64,000 bases of DNA from contig UQNW01000007.1 of the NCBI GenBank assembly GCA_900542495.1, positions 1 to 64,000 of the forward strand, given 5' to 3'. How positions within the stretch are numbered: position 1 is the stretch's first letter; each line of letters opens with the position of its first letter. A program made the position numbers and the translations under genes. The notes under the pieces were generated by a model. It ran no database searches, was not told the DNA's origin, and worked only from the letters and a program-made list of their open reading frames with translations. Source of the DNA: an uncultured Roseburia sp. (GTDB lineage: Bacteria; Bacillota; Clostridia; Lachnospirales; Lachnospiraceae). Shown here one piece after another: positions 25,572 through 34,207 of this stretch.

Positions 25572-25656
25572 CACAAGTCAAACGCAATGTAAAAATAAAA
25601 GAAAAACTATACAAACAAATATGATTTTCTTTCATTTACACTGAGAATAACTTGTA
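25572..25656. repeat. Dispersed palindromic repeat, copy A (deleted form lacking the loop)
   Basis: The sequence runs from a CACAAGTCA end, through AGAAAAACTATACAAACAAA and TATGATTT, straight into TTTCATTTACAC and an ACTTGTA end. These are the outer ends and one arm of the repeat found at 26543, 31324 and 61106. The loop and the second arm are missing, as expected after an internal deletion. Confidence 0.65.
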
Positions 25657-25991
25657 AAAGTTCCCTGACACATACCAAGCATGAAATTATTAATCTAAGC
25701 CTTGCCATTCACATTCCGCTACGCTTCATGCTCACATCGAGCTATATAAATGTTATCTGCTACGCTTTGTAATAAAACTGTATATGTCACAGGAAATAAC
25801 AGGAATGAAAAATGTCGAAAGTTGCAAAAATCCTTTCTAAATGTTATATATTTTATTGATTAAGAGATGGAAAAACGTTCTCAGGAAATCAGACCTTTCA
25901 GAAAGGCTGGCAGGAAACGAGGGGAACTATTGCAGGAAGACAAGGAAATTGTAAGTAACAGTTAAATAAATGCAAATGGAGGCAATCTACT

Positions 25992-26399
25992 ATGAAAAAG
26001 AAAATAATTATATTATTATCCGCTATGGCAATTCTTTTTGCAGGCATCGCTATTTGGTATAATACGCCAATCGACTTGATGGATTTAGACCATAATGAAA
26101 TTATGGAAATCGTTGTTTTCAATGGCAATAGTGGGAATACAACACATATTAAGGATAAAGAGCAAATACAACATATTATTGCTAATTTGAATGATGTCGA
26201 AGTAAAACGGGCAAAATTATCGGTTGGATATTCTGGGTATAGCTTCAAAGTAACTATTTATCTATCTGACGGCAATGAAGCAGATGATTGGAACAATTTT
26301 ATTATCAATTCAGATGATAGCATTAGAAAAGATCCTTTTTTCTATTCTGTGACAAAAGGAAAAATAGATTACAACTATATAGAGGATATTGTCGAATAA
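25992..26399 (+). CDS. Hypothetical membrane-anchored protein (135 aa)
   Basis: A 135-residue protein with a single N-terminal membrane or signal segment (KKKIIILLSAMAILFAGIAIWY) and a small extracytoplasmic domain containing EIVVFNGNSGNTTHIKDKEQI and VTIYLSDGNEADDW. I do not recognise the family. The ribosome site GGAGG precedes the ATG. It lies between two copies of the dispersed repeat, in a region with few genes that looks accessory. Confidence 0.65.
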   Translation: MKKKIIILLSAMAILFAGIAIWYNTPIDLMDLDHNEIMEIVVFNGNSGNTTHIKDKEQIQHIIANLNDVEVKRAKLSVGYSGYSFKVTIYLSDGNEADDWNNFIINSDDSIRKDPFFYSVTKGKIDYNYIEDIVE

Positions 26400-26542
26400 T
26401 GTGAACTCCAATATATAGTATGGAAGAATTGCCAAGTGCCGTTCTACATATCAAGTTACGTCAGTGGCTTTTGCCGCACATGAGCTGGAACAGACAAAGT
26501 GGTTGTTCAGAAACTTAAAGCTGGTATATATCAGTGGAGCTT

Positions 26543-26655
26543 CACAAGTTATTCTCAGTGTAAATGAAAGAAAAATCGTGCAGACGAAATATGATGTTCC
26601 TGTTCGCAAAGCTCACAAAGGAAATCATATTTGTCTGTACGATTTTTTCTTTTTC
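26543..26655. repeat. Dispersed palindromic repeat, copy B, downstream of the LeuA-AraC gene
   Basis: The core hairpin has arms 26571-26595 and 26624-26647 that read AAATCGT/ACGATTT at their base, around a loop containing TTCCTGTTCGCAAAGCTCAC. An outer end (CACAAGTTATTCTC...) is kept only on the side away from the gene. The core begins a few bases after the leuA stop and ends in a T-run on the minus strand, so it could act as its terminator. Between 26400 and 26542 I see no gene or known element. Confidence 0.75.
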
Positions 26656-26659
26656 ATCT

Positions 26660-28654
26660 CTACTCTCTGCTTAAATTCCGGTACTGCAGCGGAGTCATTT
26701 CAAACGTCTTTTTGAATGTACGGTTAAAATGCTCTACATTCTGATATCCAACTGCATAAGAAATATTCTCAACGGTCATATTTCCGTTTTTCAATAATGT
26801 TTTGGCACGTTTCATTCTTGTGTGTGCAACATGCTCTCCAAATGTTTTGCCGGATTTATCTTTAATGTATTTGGAAATGTATGGTTCTGACAAATGGAAC
26901 TGCTCCGCCATATCTTCCAATGTAACAGTCTGATAGTTCGTCTGAATATAATTCAGCATGGAAACCAGACGGTCATCCTGATGATTGTCATCTTTTGTCA
27001 TCTCTGGAAGTTTGTTAACCGCTACAACAAGTGCATGAATGGATGCTTTAATAATATCTTCATCCATGCCTGCGCCCCAGTAATTTTTTCCGTCATGAGT
27101 GATTCCTACATAAGCCATTGCCTTGGAGGAAGATCCATGGGACAATGCATGCTCCTCATAAGTTGACAGTTCATATGTGATTCCAAAATACTGTTTGATC
27201 GTATTGCTGACTGCATCCAGACGTCCATTACCATTTGCATCCACGATTGTCTTTTTCTCGCCATACTGGATCGTTGCTTCTGCCATGATGCCGTCATCCT
27301 GACGGAAATGGCATTCGGAAATCTGGAAGTATGGTGTATAGTGAATGTAGTTATCCTCAAAAATCTCATATACCCACTGTGGTGAAAGCTCTTTGTGCTC
27401 CTCATCTGATACCTGTTTTACAGCATAGCCAACTTCCTCACGCATTTTCTCCGGCACAGAAATAGAGAAGTTCTGTTTCAAAATGTAACTGATTCCGCCT
27501 TTACCGGACTGGCTGTTGATTCGGATCACGTCAGAATCGTAAGTTCTTCCGACATCCACCGGATCAATCGGAAGATATGGAACGGTCCAGGTAGTGAGTT
27601 TCTTTTCTTCTCTCCATGCCATTCCTTTGGCGATCGCATCCTGATGAGAACCGGAGAATGCAGAGAATACAAGATTTCCTGCATATGGCTGACGGTCATT
27701 TACCTGCATTCTTGTCAGACGCTCATACACTTCACGGATATGCGGCATATTGGAAAAATCAAGTTTTGGATCAATACCGTAAGAGTACATGTTCATTGCC
27801 ACTGTGATAATGTCTACATTACCGGTACGCTCTCCGTTTCCAAACAAAGTTCCCTCGATTCGGTCTGCACCGGCGAGCAATCCAAGTTCTGCGTCGCTGA
27901 CGCCACAGCCTCTGTCATTGTGTGGATGAAGACTTAAAACAACATTATCACGATATTTTAAATTTTTGCTGACATATTCGATCTGGGTTGCAAACACATG
28001 TGGCATTGCTGTTTCCACAGTCGCTGGGATGTTGATGATTGCCTTGTTTTTTGCGGACGGCTGCCATACATCAAGTACCGCGTTGCAGACTTCCACTGCA
28101 TACTCTACTTCTGTGCCGTGGAAACTCTCTGGGCTGTACTCAAATGAGAAATCTCCGTCTGTCTCGGCTGCCAGTTTTTTCAATAATTCTGCTCCGTCAA
28201 CTGCAAGCTGCTTAATCTGCTCTTTGCTCTTTTTAAACACCTGTTCCCGCTGTGCAACGGAAGTGGAATTGTAAAGGTGAATGACAGCATGCGGTGCACC
28301 TTTTACCGCCTCAAATGTTTTCTTTATAATATGTTCTCTCGCCTGTGTCAAAACCTGCACTGTCACATCATCCGGAATCATATCACGCTCGATCAGGGTT
28401 CTCATGAAAATAAACTCTGTCTCGGATGCTGCCGGGAAACCAACCTCGATTTCCTTGAATCCGATATCTACTAACATCTGGAAAAATTCCAGTTTTTCAT
28501 CCAGGCTCATCGGTTCGATCAATGCCTGATTACCGTCACGAAGATCTACCGAACACCAGATTGGTGCCTTTTCGATATGGTCTTTCTTTGCCCAGTCATA
28601 CTCACAGACTGGCGGCATAAAATATTGTCTTTCATATTTGTTTACGTTTTTCAT
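26660..28654 (-). CDS. leuA: 2-isopropylmalate synthase fused to an AraC-type DNA-binding domain
   Basis: A 664-residue fusion. Residues 1 to about 560 are a long-form LeuA, which condenses 2-oxoisovalerate with acetyl-CoA in the first step of leucine synthesis. The DRE-TIM signature DLRDGNQA (R39, D40), the metal histidines H243 and H245 in LHPHNDRG, and FGNGERTGN are intact. The leucine-binding regulatory domain follows (about 430-555). Residues 561-664 form an AraC/XylS DNA-binding domain with both helix-turn-helix units ([19 protein letters not shown], and [19 protein letters not shown] with the closing TPLQYR motif). The start [10 protein letters not shown] follows AAGGAAAGG; 11 upstream codons are less likely. 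The frame is continuous, so this is one protein, possibly an enzyme that also regulates transcription. No other leu genes are in the window. Confidence 0.93.
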   Translation of the reverse strand: MKNVNKYERQYFMPPVCEYDWAKKDHIEKAPIWCSVDLRDGNQALIEPMSLDEKLEFFQMLVDIGFKEIEVGFPAASETEFIFMRTLIERDMIPDDVTVQVLTQAREHIIKKTFEAVKGAPHAVIHLYNSTSVAQREQVFKKSKEQIKQLAVDGAELLKKLAAETDGDFSFEYSPESFHGTEVEYAVEVCNAVLDVWQPSAKNKAIINIPATVETAMPHVFATQIEYVSKNLKYRDNVVLSLHPHNDRGCGVSDAELGLLAGADRIEGTLFGNGERTGNVDIITVAMNMYSYGIDPKLDFSNMPHIREVYERLTRMQVNDRQPYAGNLVFSAFSGSHQDAIAKGMAWREEKKLTTWTVPYLPIDPVDVGRTYDSDVIRINSQSGKGGISYILKQNFSISVPEKMREEVGYAVKQVSDEEHKELSPQWVYEIFEDNYIHYTPYFQISECHFRQDDGIMAEATIQYGEKKTIVDANGNGRLDAVSNTIKQYFGITYELSTYEEHALSHGSSSKAMAYVGITHDGKNYWGAGMDEDIIKASIHALVVAVNKLPEMTKDDNHQDDRLVSMLNYIQTNYQTVTLEDMAEQFHLSEPYISKYIKDKSGKTFGEHVAHTRMKRAKTLLKNGNMTVENISYAVGYQNVEHFNRTFKKTFEMTPLQYRNLSRE

Positions 28655-28738
28655 GTTTATTCCTTTCCTTAAGCGCCCATGCTGCACCCTCGCGGAGCAT
28701 TTTTATATTATAGGATATTGCATCACAATTTCCTGTAA

Positions 28739-28773
28739 AGAAAAACCTCTATGATTCATCCGAATCATAGAGG
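28739..28773 (-). terminator. Terminator or attenuator between the Rrf2 gene and leuA
   Basis: Perfect 12-base arms, CCTCTATGATTC (28746-28757) and complement (28762-28773), with a four-base loop, followed on the minus strand by TTTTTCTTT. It may end the Rrf2 transcript or attenuate leuA. In the 309-base gap 28655-28963 a TATAAT box (minus strand, near 28704-28712) suggests a leuA promoter just after the hairpin, but no good -35 accompanies it. I see no T-box or leucine-rich leader peptide. Confidence 0.8.
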
Positions 28774-28963
28774 CGAAACTAATGCGGCATCTTATTATGT
28801 CATATTAAATATTGCTTCTCTTCATCGTTTTGCAGATTATGCATGGCGGAATCTGTTGCAATTCCCGGTTGCATAAAATACATCAACAAATCTGATATAA
28901 TATTAACACGGTGATAGAGAGAATAAAATGATTAAATTTAATCTCTTTTATTGATATATTTTA

Positions 28964-29395
28964 CTATATGACATAATCTGAGCAGTTTTTCATTTCATAA
29001 TCAACGAGATCCTGCAATGTCATGTGGTCTACAACATCATTGATTGCTTCGTTCATTTTCTGCCAGACAAGAACTGTGGCGCAATCATGAATCTTCTCAC
29101 AGGTATTATCCTCTTCCACACAGGCGACCGGAGCAAGGCTTCCCTCTGTCAGCCGAAGGATCATGCCAATGGTGTATTCCTCTGGTTTTTTGGTTAATAT
29201 GTAGCCACCCTGTGCGCCACGAATACTTTTTACATAGTTTGCCTTATTTAAAACAGAAATGATCTGCTCCAGATATTTATCTGAAATCTCCTGTCTTCTT
29301 GCAATGTCCTTCAGGCTGATTGGTTCTCCTGTATTGTTCACTGCAAGATCTAACATTAATCTTAAAGCATATCTTCCTTTTGTTGATACTTTCAT
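28964..29395 (-). CDS. Rrf2 family regulator with cysteine cluster (IscR/CymR-like)
   Basis: A 143-residue winged-helix regulator. The start MKVSTKGRYALRLMLDLA and the recognition helix region (SLKDIARRQEISDKYLEQIISVL) are typical of Rrf2 proteins. A three-cysteine cluster, CVEEDNTCEKIHDC, with 6- and 5-residue gaps, is like the Fe-S ligands of IscR, so it may sense iron-sulfur status or oxidative/nitrosative stress. No isc/suf or cys genes lie beside it. It is divergent from the SulP transporter and upstream of leuA. Confidence 0.9.
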   Translation of the reverse strand: MKVSTKGRYALRLMLDLAVNNTGEPISLKDIARRQEISDKYLEQIISVLNKANYVKSIRGAQGGYILTKKPEEYTIGMILRLTEGSLAPVACVEEDNTCEKIHDCATVLVWQKMNEAINDVVDHMTLQDLVDYEMKNCSDYVI

Positions 29396-29469
29396 AAAAT
29401 AATCCTTCCCTTATAAGCCGTTTCACATTTTCTGTAAAAACATACTGACTTCTGAAAATCATTAGATTC

Positions 29470-29498
29470 AGTATATCCCCCTATTCATACTATGTCAA
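29470..29498 (-). promoter_or_regulatory. Predicted promoter of the Rrf2 gene
   Basis: TTGACA (complement of 29493-29498), a 17-base spacer and TATACT (complement of 29470-29475) on the minus strand. The space to the divergent SulP gene would allow shared control. Confidence 0.75.
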
Positions 29499-29669
29499 TA
29501 GGAATTAAGTCATATCATTGCTTGTATCATGGAAAAAACAGCCTGTCAAAAAAATAACGAGTGATTTCCCTTGAAATAGCGCTCCCACAGTGATAGAATT
29601 TTAATTTGCGTGTTTATATTTTTTTAATAATTATTTTATACATTTTTTACTGAAAGGATAAATCATCAT

Positions 29670-31316
29670 ATGAATGAACTAAGGCCAAAACTTTTTGATG
29701 TCATGAAAGGTTACACCAAAGAGCAGCTCATCAAGGATATTATTTCCGGTATTATTGTTGCGATCATTGCTCTCCCGCTTTCCATTGCGCTTGCAATCGC
29801 TTCCGGTGTGGGACCTGAACAGGGACTTTACACTGCGATCATTGCCGGATTTTTCATTTCGTTTTTCGGCGGAAGCCGCGTCCAGATCGGCGGTCCGACC
29901 GCAGCATTTGTTGTCATCATCTACGGAATCGTGGAAGAATATGGCACTGACGGACTGATTGTTGCGACAATCCTCGCCGGAATTATTCTGGTAATTATGG
30001 GGATCTGCCGTTTCGGCTCCCTCATCAAGTACATTCCTTATACAATTACCACCGGTTTTACCTGCGGTATTGCAGTAACTTTATTTGTAGGACAGTTAAA
30101 AGACTTTTTCGGTCTTGAGATTGCGTCCGTTCCTTCTGAATTCTTAAATAAAATCACTGCCTATATTGAAAATATTAGTACCATTAACCTTACCGCCACA
30201 GTGATCGGTTTTGTTGCAGTCATCATTATGCTGCTCTGGCCAAAAGTGACAGATAAAATTCCGGGTTCTCTCGTTGCGATCATTATCACAACCGCGATCG
30301 TGTATTTTGCGAAACTCCCGGTCAATACCATTGGAAGCGTTTACGGCGAATTAAATTCTGCTTTTCCAAGCTTCCACGCACCTGCCCTCTCCATGAAACT
30401 GGTACAGCAGATGCTCTCCCCGGCTTTTACGATTGCTATTCTTGCCGGTATCGAATCCCTGCTTTCCGCAGTGGTATCAGACGGTATGATCGGTGATACG
30501 CATAAATCCAATGCCGAGCTGATCGGTCAGGGACTTGGAAATATTTTTTCAGGACTTTTTGGTGGTATTCCAGCCACTGGCGCAATTGCCAGAACTGCTG
30601 CCAACGTCCGAAACGGTGGACGCACACCAATTGCCGGTATTATGCACTGTATCACTTTGACTATTATTCTTCTGGTTTTAATGCCGCTTGCTGCATTGAT
30701 TCCAATGACAACTTTAGCCGCTGTTCTTCTCATGGTTGCTGCAAATATGGCAGACTGGTCTTCCTTCTTCCGTCTTTGCAAAACCGCGCCAAAAAGCGAT
30801 ATTATTGTTTTAGTTGCCACATTTTTCTTAACCGTATTTTTTGATCTGGTAGTTGCAATTGAAATCGGCGTTGTACTTGCTGCCCTTTTATTTATGAAAC
30901 GTATGGCTGAAACAGCCGACATTAAAGCCTGGAAGTACACGGATTCCCCTGACATCACACCGGGCGAGGCAGAAAAACTCCGTGATATTCCGCACTCTAT
31001 CAGCGTATTCGAGATCTGCGGTCCAATGTTTTTCGCTGCGGCAGACCAGATTGTAAATATCAACAGTCATCACCACACCAAGGTCGTTGTCATCCGTATG
31101 CGAAGCGTTCCTGCCATCGATGCAAGTGCAATGCACTCTTTGCATGAACTTGCCACACGCGCGAAACGCAAGAATATTACGCTGGTGTTCTCACATGTCA
31201 ATGAGCAGCCAATGCATGTTATGGAAAAGGACGGATTTGTGGAACTTATCGGAAAAGAGAATTTCCATAAAAATATCGTCGATGCACTGGATTACGCAGA
31301 AAGTCTTGTGAAGTAA
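29670..31316 (+). CDS. SulP family anion transporter with STAS domain
   Basis: A 548-residue membrane protein of the SLC26/SulP family, with about 12-14 membrane segments and a C-terminal cytoplasmic STAS domain (about 435-545). The N-terminal ISGIIVAIIALPLSIALAIASGVGPEQGLYTAIIAGF and GGSRVQIGGPTAAFVVII motifs are typical. The STAS part has the VVVIRMRSVPAIDASAMHSL strand and loop. Members move sulfate, bicarbonate or dicarboxylates; the substrate here is unknown. The ribosome site AAAGGA precedes the ATG, and a copy of the dispersed hairpin follows the stop at once. Confidence 0.92.
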   Translation: MNELRPKLFDVMKGYTKEQLIKDIISGIIVAIIALPLSIALAIASGVGPEQGLYTAIIAGFFISFFGGSRVQIGGPTAAFVVIIYGIVEEYGTDGLIVATILAGIILVIMGICRFGSLIKYIPYTITTGFTCGIAVTLFVGQLKDFFGLEIASVPSEFLNKITAYIENISTINLTATVIGFVAVIIMLLWPKVTDKIPGSLVAIIITTAIVYFAKLPVNTIGSVYGELNSAFPSFHAPALSMKLVQQMLSPAFTIAILAGIESLLSAVVSDGMIGDTHKSNAELIGQGLGNIFSGLFGGIPATGAIARTAANVRNGGRTPIAGIMHCITLTIILLVLMPLAALIPMTTLAAVLLMVAANMADWSSFFRLCKTAPKSDIIVLVATFFLTVFFDLVVAIEIGVVLAALLFMKRMAETADIKAWKYTDSPDITPGEAEKLRDIPHSISVFEICGPMFFAAADQIVNINSHHHTKVVVIRMRSVPAIDASAMHSLHELATRAKRKNITLVFSHVNEQPMHVMEKDGFVELIGKENFHKNIVDALDYAESLVK

Positions 31317-31323
31317 ATATTTA

Positions 31324-31476
31324 AAAAAACCGTACAAACAAATATGATGTTCCTGTTCGCAAAGCTCACAAAGGAAATCATATTTGTTTGTACGGTTTTT
31401 CTTTTTATTTACACAGTGACTGACTTGTGAATATCTCTGCCCTGCTTTACATTATGAATGAAGCCATAAAATCTGC
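31324..31476. repeat. Dispersed palindromic repeat, copy C, downstream of the SulP gene
   Basis: The core hairpin has perfectly pairing arms at 31324-31348 and 31377-31400 (CCGTACAAACAAATATGAT type), with the shared loop TTCCTGTTCGCAAAGCTCAC. An outer end, TTTACACAGTGACTGACTTG, follows, and then a tail (about 31435-31476) that is also present after copy D. It starts eight bases after the SulP stop and ends in GGTTTTTCTTTTT, so it can work as a terminator. Confidence 0.8.
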
Positions 31477-31501
31477 CAACATTACTTAGTCAACCTCCGG
31501 T

Positions 31502-32404
31502 TTAGCTTGTCAGTTCCCCAGGATTTTTTGCAAGGTTCATAATCTCCTGCAATTCTGCACCCTCTACCGGTGCATTTCCATAGCTGACGTGCTTTGCATC
31601 CTCTGTCACGCCGCCGAGAAGTCTTACATCTTTCTCTTTTGTCATCTCGATCGTATAATAATGAGCTTCATCCTTTAATGGATTGTATGTAATATAGATA
31701 CGATAGCAAAGTGGCGGAACCAAACCTTTATCCGGAAGATCCACACGGATCAGTGTCAGATCCTCGGAAATGTCCAGTGCCATAACAGAATAGTCATCCT
31801 CTGTGTATGGATAAAGCTTCGGCTCTTTGAATGCTGCTGCAAAAAGTTCATTGACAAAAGCTTCTTTTTCATCGCAAAGCTTCTGTACAAATTCTGCTTT
31901 CTCGGCATATAAGCGTTTCGGGATCACCGAAAACTCTGTCTGATTTTTCACGAATGCCTGAAACTGCTGTGGTGTCATCTTGATCTGCTTTGGCTGTTTT
32001 GCCATTTTCTCATCTGCCTCATGCAGTTTCTGGATCAGTTCAATCTTCAATACCAGATTATCGGTAAATGGATTGATGACCATTCCGCTTAAATTCAATT
32101 CCGGTTTTACGGCAACGCTGTTGCACGCCGGGAATGGCATGCTTAAGAGTGCCTGGCTTTTTGGTGCATTTGCCATCTGCTCTTTGGAGGTGTACACTAC
32201 AAAATACTGTTCGCCGGCACCGCTCTTTAAAAAGCAGGGAGTTGGCTGATCCGGTGCTTTTAACATTGCCGGAACTAACAGTTTCGTCGGACGAAGCAGA
32301 TTTAAGACTGCTGTAAGCTTTTCTTTTGTCCGGTCTGCCGCGTAATCTTTGATTGCCTCCTCTAATCTATCATTTGTGATTTCCATTGTTGTCTTTTCTT
32401 CCAT
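31502..32404 (-). CDS. SseB family protein
   Basis: A 300-residue cytoplasmic protein with an SseB N-terminal-type domain (about 40-135: LLVPAMLKAP, YFVVYTSKEQMANAP, VKPELNLSGMVINPFTDNLVL) and a C-terminal region with predicted alpha/beta content (EDLTLIRVDLPDKGLVPPLCYRIYITY). SseB-domain proteins are widespread in Firmicutes but their biochemical function is unclear. The start MEEKTTMEIT is favoured because an AAAGGA site lies upstream of the ATG at 32404; 25 more codons are open but unlikely. Confidence 0.8.
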   Translation of the reverse strand: MEEKTTMEITNDRLEEAIKDYAADRTKEKLTAVLNLLRPTKLLVPAMLKAPDQPTPCFLKSGAGEQYFVVYTSKEQMANAPKSQALLSMPFPACNSVAVKPELNLSGMVINPFTDNLVLKIELIQKLHEADEKMAKQPKQIKMTPQQFQAFVKNQTEFSVIPKRLYAEKAEFVQKLCDEKEAFVNELFAAAFKEPKLYPYTEDDYSVMALDISEDLTLIRVDLPDKGLVPPLCYRIYITYNPLKDEAHYYTIEMTKEKDVRLLGGVTEDAKHVSYGNAPVEGAELQEIMNLAKNPGELTS

Positions 32405-32600
32405 AAAAAAATATCCTTTCCTAATAACCCAATGTCTAAAATATCGTTCGTAATGATTCAATTTCACAATATCTGACATTCGATAATTTCAATTCAAACC
32501 ATGATTATTTTAACACATCACTGCAATTTATTCCATTCATTTCTATCCCCAATATATTGCCAGATTCCTGCACTTGTTTGTTATTGATGCATTTTCGCTG

Positions 32601-33293
32601 TTATTCTATTTTTTCTAATAAATCCGGCAATTCGCTCAATTCATAAATGCGGTAGTCCGGGTGAATGGCGCCGTCATCTGTTATATTTCGATCTTTTTGA
32701 TACCAGATTGTAGTTAGTCCCGCATTTTTTCCACCAAGAATATCCGACGAAAGACTGTCACCTACCATGACGCTCTTCTCTAATTTAAAATCAGGAATAT
32801 GGGCGAAACAATAGTCGAAAAATTTTTTATCCGGCTTATAGAAGCCGATTTTTTTCGAAATAAAAAAATCCTCAAAATACGGTTTTATCCCGGACTCCTC
32901 AATCCGGCGTTTCTGCACTTCGTAGGTTCCATTCGACGCTGCGTATAATCGGTATTTTCCATGCAGTTTTTGTAAAAGTTCCAGTGCGCCTTCTACTTTT
33001 TCATGCTCATAAGCAAGATTCTGCTCGTAACATTTCGCAGTTTCTTCCGGCGAAGCTGTTATCCCATATTCTTCAAAAAAGATCCGGTAACGGTTTATCT
33101 TCACTTCCGCATGCGTCAGTTTGCCGAGTTCTAATAATTTCCACTGGGACAGATTGATCTCGCTGTATCTTTTCAGCAGCGCCTCTGTCGGCTCCACACC
33201 GATTTTTTGCAGTGCTTTTTTCAGAGCTTCTTTTTCTGCCTTATGAAAATCAAGAATCGTGTCGTCTAAATCAAGTAAAATTGTAGTTATCAT
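32601..33293 (-). CDS. yjjG: YjjG-type HAD hydrolase (noncanonical pyrimidine nucleotidase)
   Basis: A 230-residue haloacid dehalogenase-like hydrolase with motif I LLDLDDTILDF (nucleophile in DxDxT), motif II near AASNGTYEVQ, and motif IV VMVGDSLSSDILGGKNAGL. The family dephosphorylates noncanonical pyrimidine nucleoside monophosphates and so cleans the nucleotide pool. The substrate is inferred from family resemblance only. It lies 17 bases downstream of the DUF3592 gene. Confidence 0.85.
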   Translation of the reverse strand: MITTILLDLDDTILDFHKAEKEALKKALQKIGVEPTEALLKRYSEINLSQWKLLELGKLTHAEVKINRYRIFFEEYGITASPEETAKCYEQNLAYEHEKVEGALELLQKLHGKYRLYAASNGTYEVQKRRIEESGIKPYFEDFFISKKIGFYKPDKKFFDYCFAHIPDFKLEKSVMVGDSLSSDILGGKNAGLTTIWYQKDRNITDDGAIHPDYRIYELSELPDLLEKIE

Positions 33294-33310
33294 GTAGTTT
33301 CCTCTTTTTT

Positions 33311-34021
33311 CTATGTATAATCGACAACTCTCTGATTGATCCGTTCCTCTGCCATCACATGATAGTGTTTGTAATTCTTCGGATCTGCTGCAACCTCAAT
33401 CGGATCTCCCGGTCGATAAACATACCCTGGATCTGTCCACAGATTATCACTCTTGAAACGATAGGTCAGATTCTGTAGTGCATCATAATACGAGCAGTAA
33501 ATGACATATGGACTCTGTCCATTCACTCTCATGGATGTGTTCAGCACAATGTCTTCAATCGTTGCATGAAGTATATAACCCTTTTTCAAAATGCGTTTTT
33601 TTCTCAATTTCATGATCAACTGATAAAACGGATAACTGATTCCAACAAGGAAAAACACAATTCCCATAAAAAGCATCATGCGAAATCCATAGTATTCATG
33701 TCCTTTCACAGTCAGCCATGCCGGACGCAGCGGATTGAAATAAAGTGTCAGTTCCTCACCGATATACATGTCTGAACTGTAGCTGGTGATCTTCTGATCT
33801 TCATACGTTACCCCATCATATTCATAGGTCACAAACACATCATGATCCACATCTCCGTCCGAATCCCTGTGTGTCTGGATATCTGTAATGTATGCCGTAA
33901 TTTCCTCTGCTCCATCCATAGCACTGGTTTCCATGTTCAAAATCGAAAAGCTTCCGATCAGCATCCCCACTCCGATTACAGCAAAAACCAGAAAAAAAAT
34001 GATTGGTATTATTTTTTTCAT
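33311..34021 (-). CDS. DUF3592 domain membrane protein
   Basis: A 236-residue protein with two membrane segments (about 4-24 and 115-135) enclosing a DUF3592-type domain (ITAYITDIQTHRDSDGDVDHDVFVTYEYDGVTYEDQ), followed by a cytoplasmic C-terminus with a second related strand pattern (LHATIEDIVLNTS...PYVIYCSYYDAL). DUF3592 proteins are small membrane proteins of unknown role. It carries a good ribosome site (GGGGGAAAG) and is co-directional with the HAD hydrolase downstream. Confidence 0.75.
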   Translation of the reverse strand: MKKIIPIIFFLVFAVIGVGMLIGSFSILNMETSAMDGAEEITAYITDIQTHRDSDGDVDHDVFVTYEYDGVTYEDQKITSYSSDMYIGEELTLYFNPLRPAWLTVKGHEYYGFRMMLFMGIVFFLVGISYPFYQLIMKLRKKRILKKGYILHATIEDIVLNTSMRVNGQSPYVIYCSYYDALQNLTYRFKSDNLWTDPGYVYRPGDPIEVAADPKNYKHYHVMAEERINQRVVDYT

Positions 34022-34124
34022 AAACTCTTTCCCCCGCTTTCTTTTGTCCCCTTATAAATTTATTTTTGTATAAAAATACATTATTTTCTTAATCATAACA
34101 GACCTTTTACTAAAAAGCAAAATA

Positions 34125-34194
34125 AAGCAGGGATATTCCAAGATTGCAGGACACACATTGTGTACCCCTGTTTTCTGGAATGATATCCCTGCTT
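34125..34194 (-). terminator. Terminator of the hexonate operon
   Basis: A long imperfect hairpin with arms AAGCAGGGATATTCCA (34125-34140) and its partner at 34176-34194, about 14 bases beyond the uxaA stop. On the minus strand it is followed by T-rich sequence (TATTTTGCTTTTT). Confidence 0.75.
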
Positions 34195-34207
34195 ATTAAG
34201 ATTCCTT

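Noticed and set aside
26464..26715. Open frame on the plus strand downstream of the small membrane-protein gene
   Set aside because: Much of it lies in the dispersed repeat and in the end of leuA on the other strand; no ribosome site and no similarity to a known protein.
28655..28963. T-box or leucine attenuation leader before leuA
   Set aside because: No specifier loop, T-box sequence or run of leucine codons was found; only a simple terminator hairpin is present.
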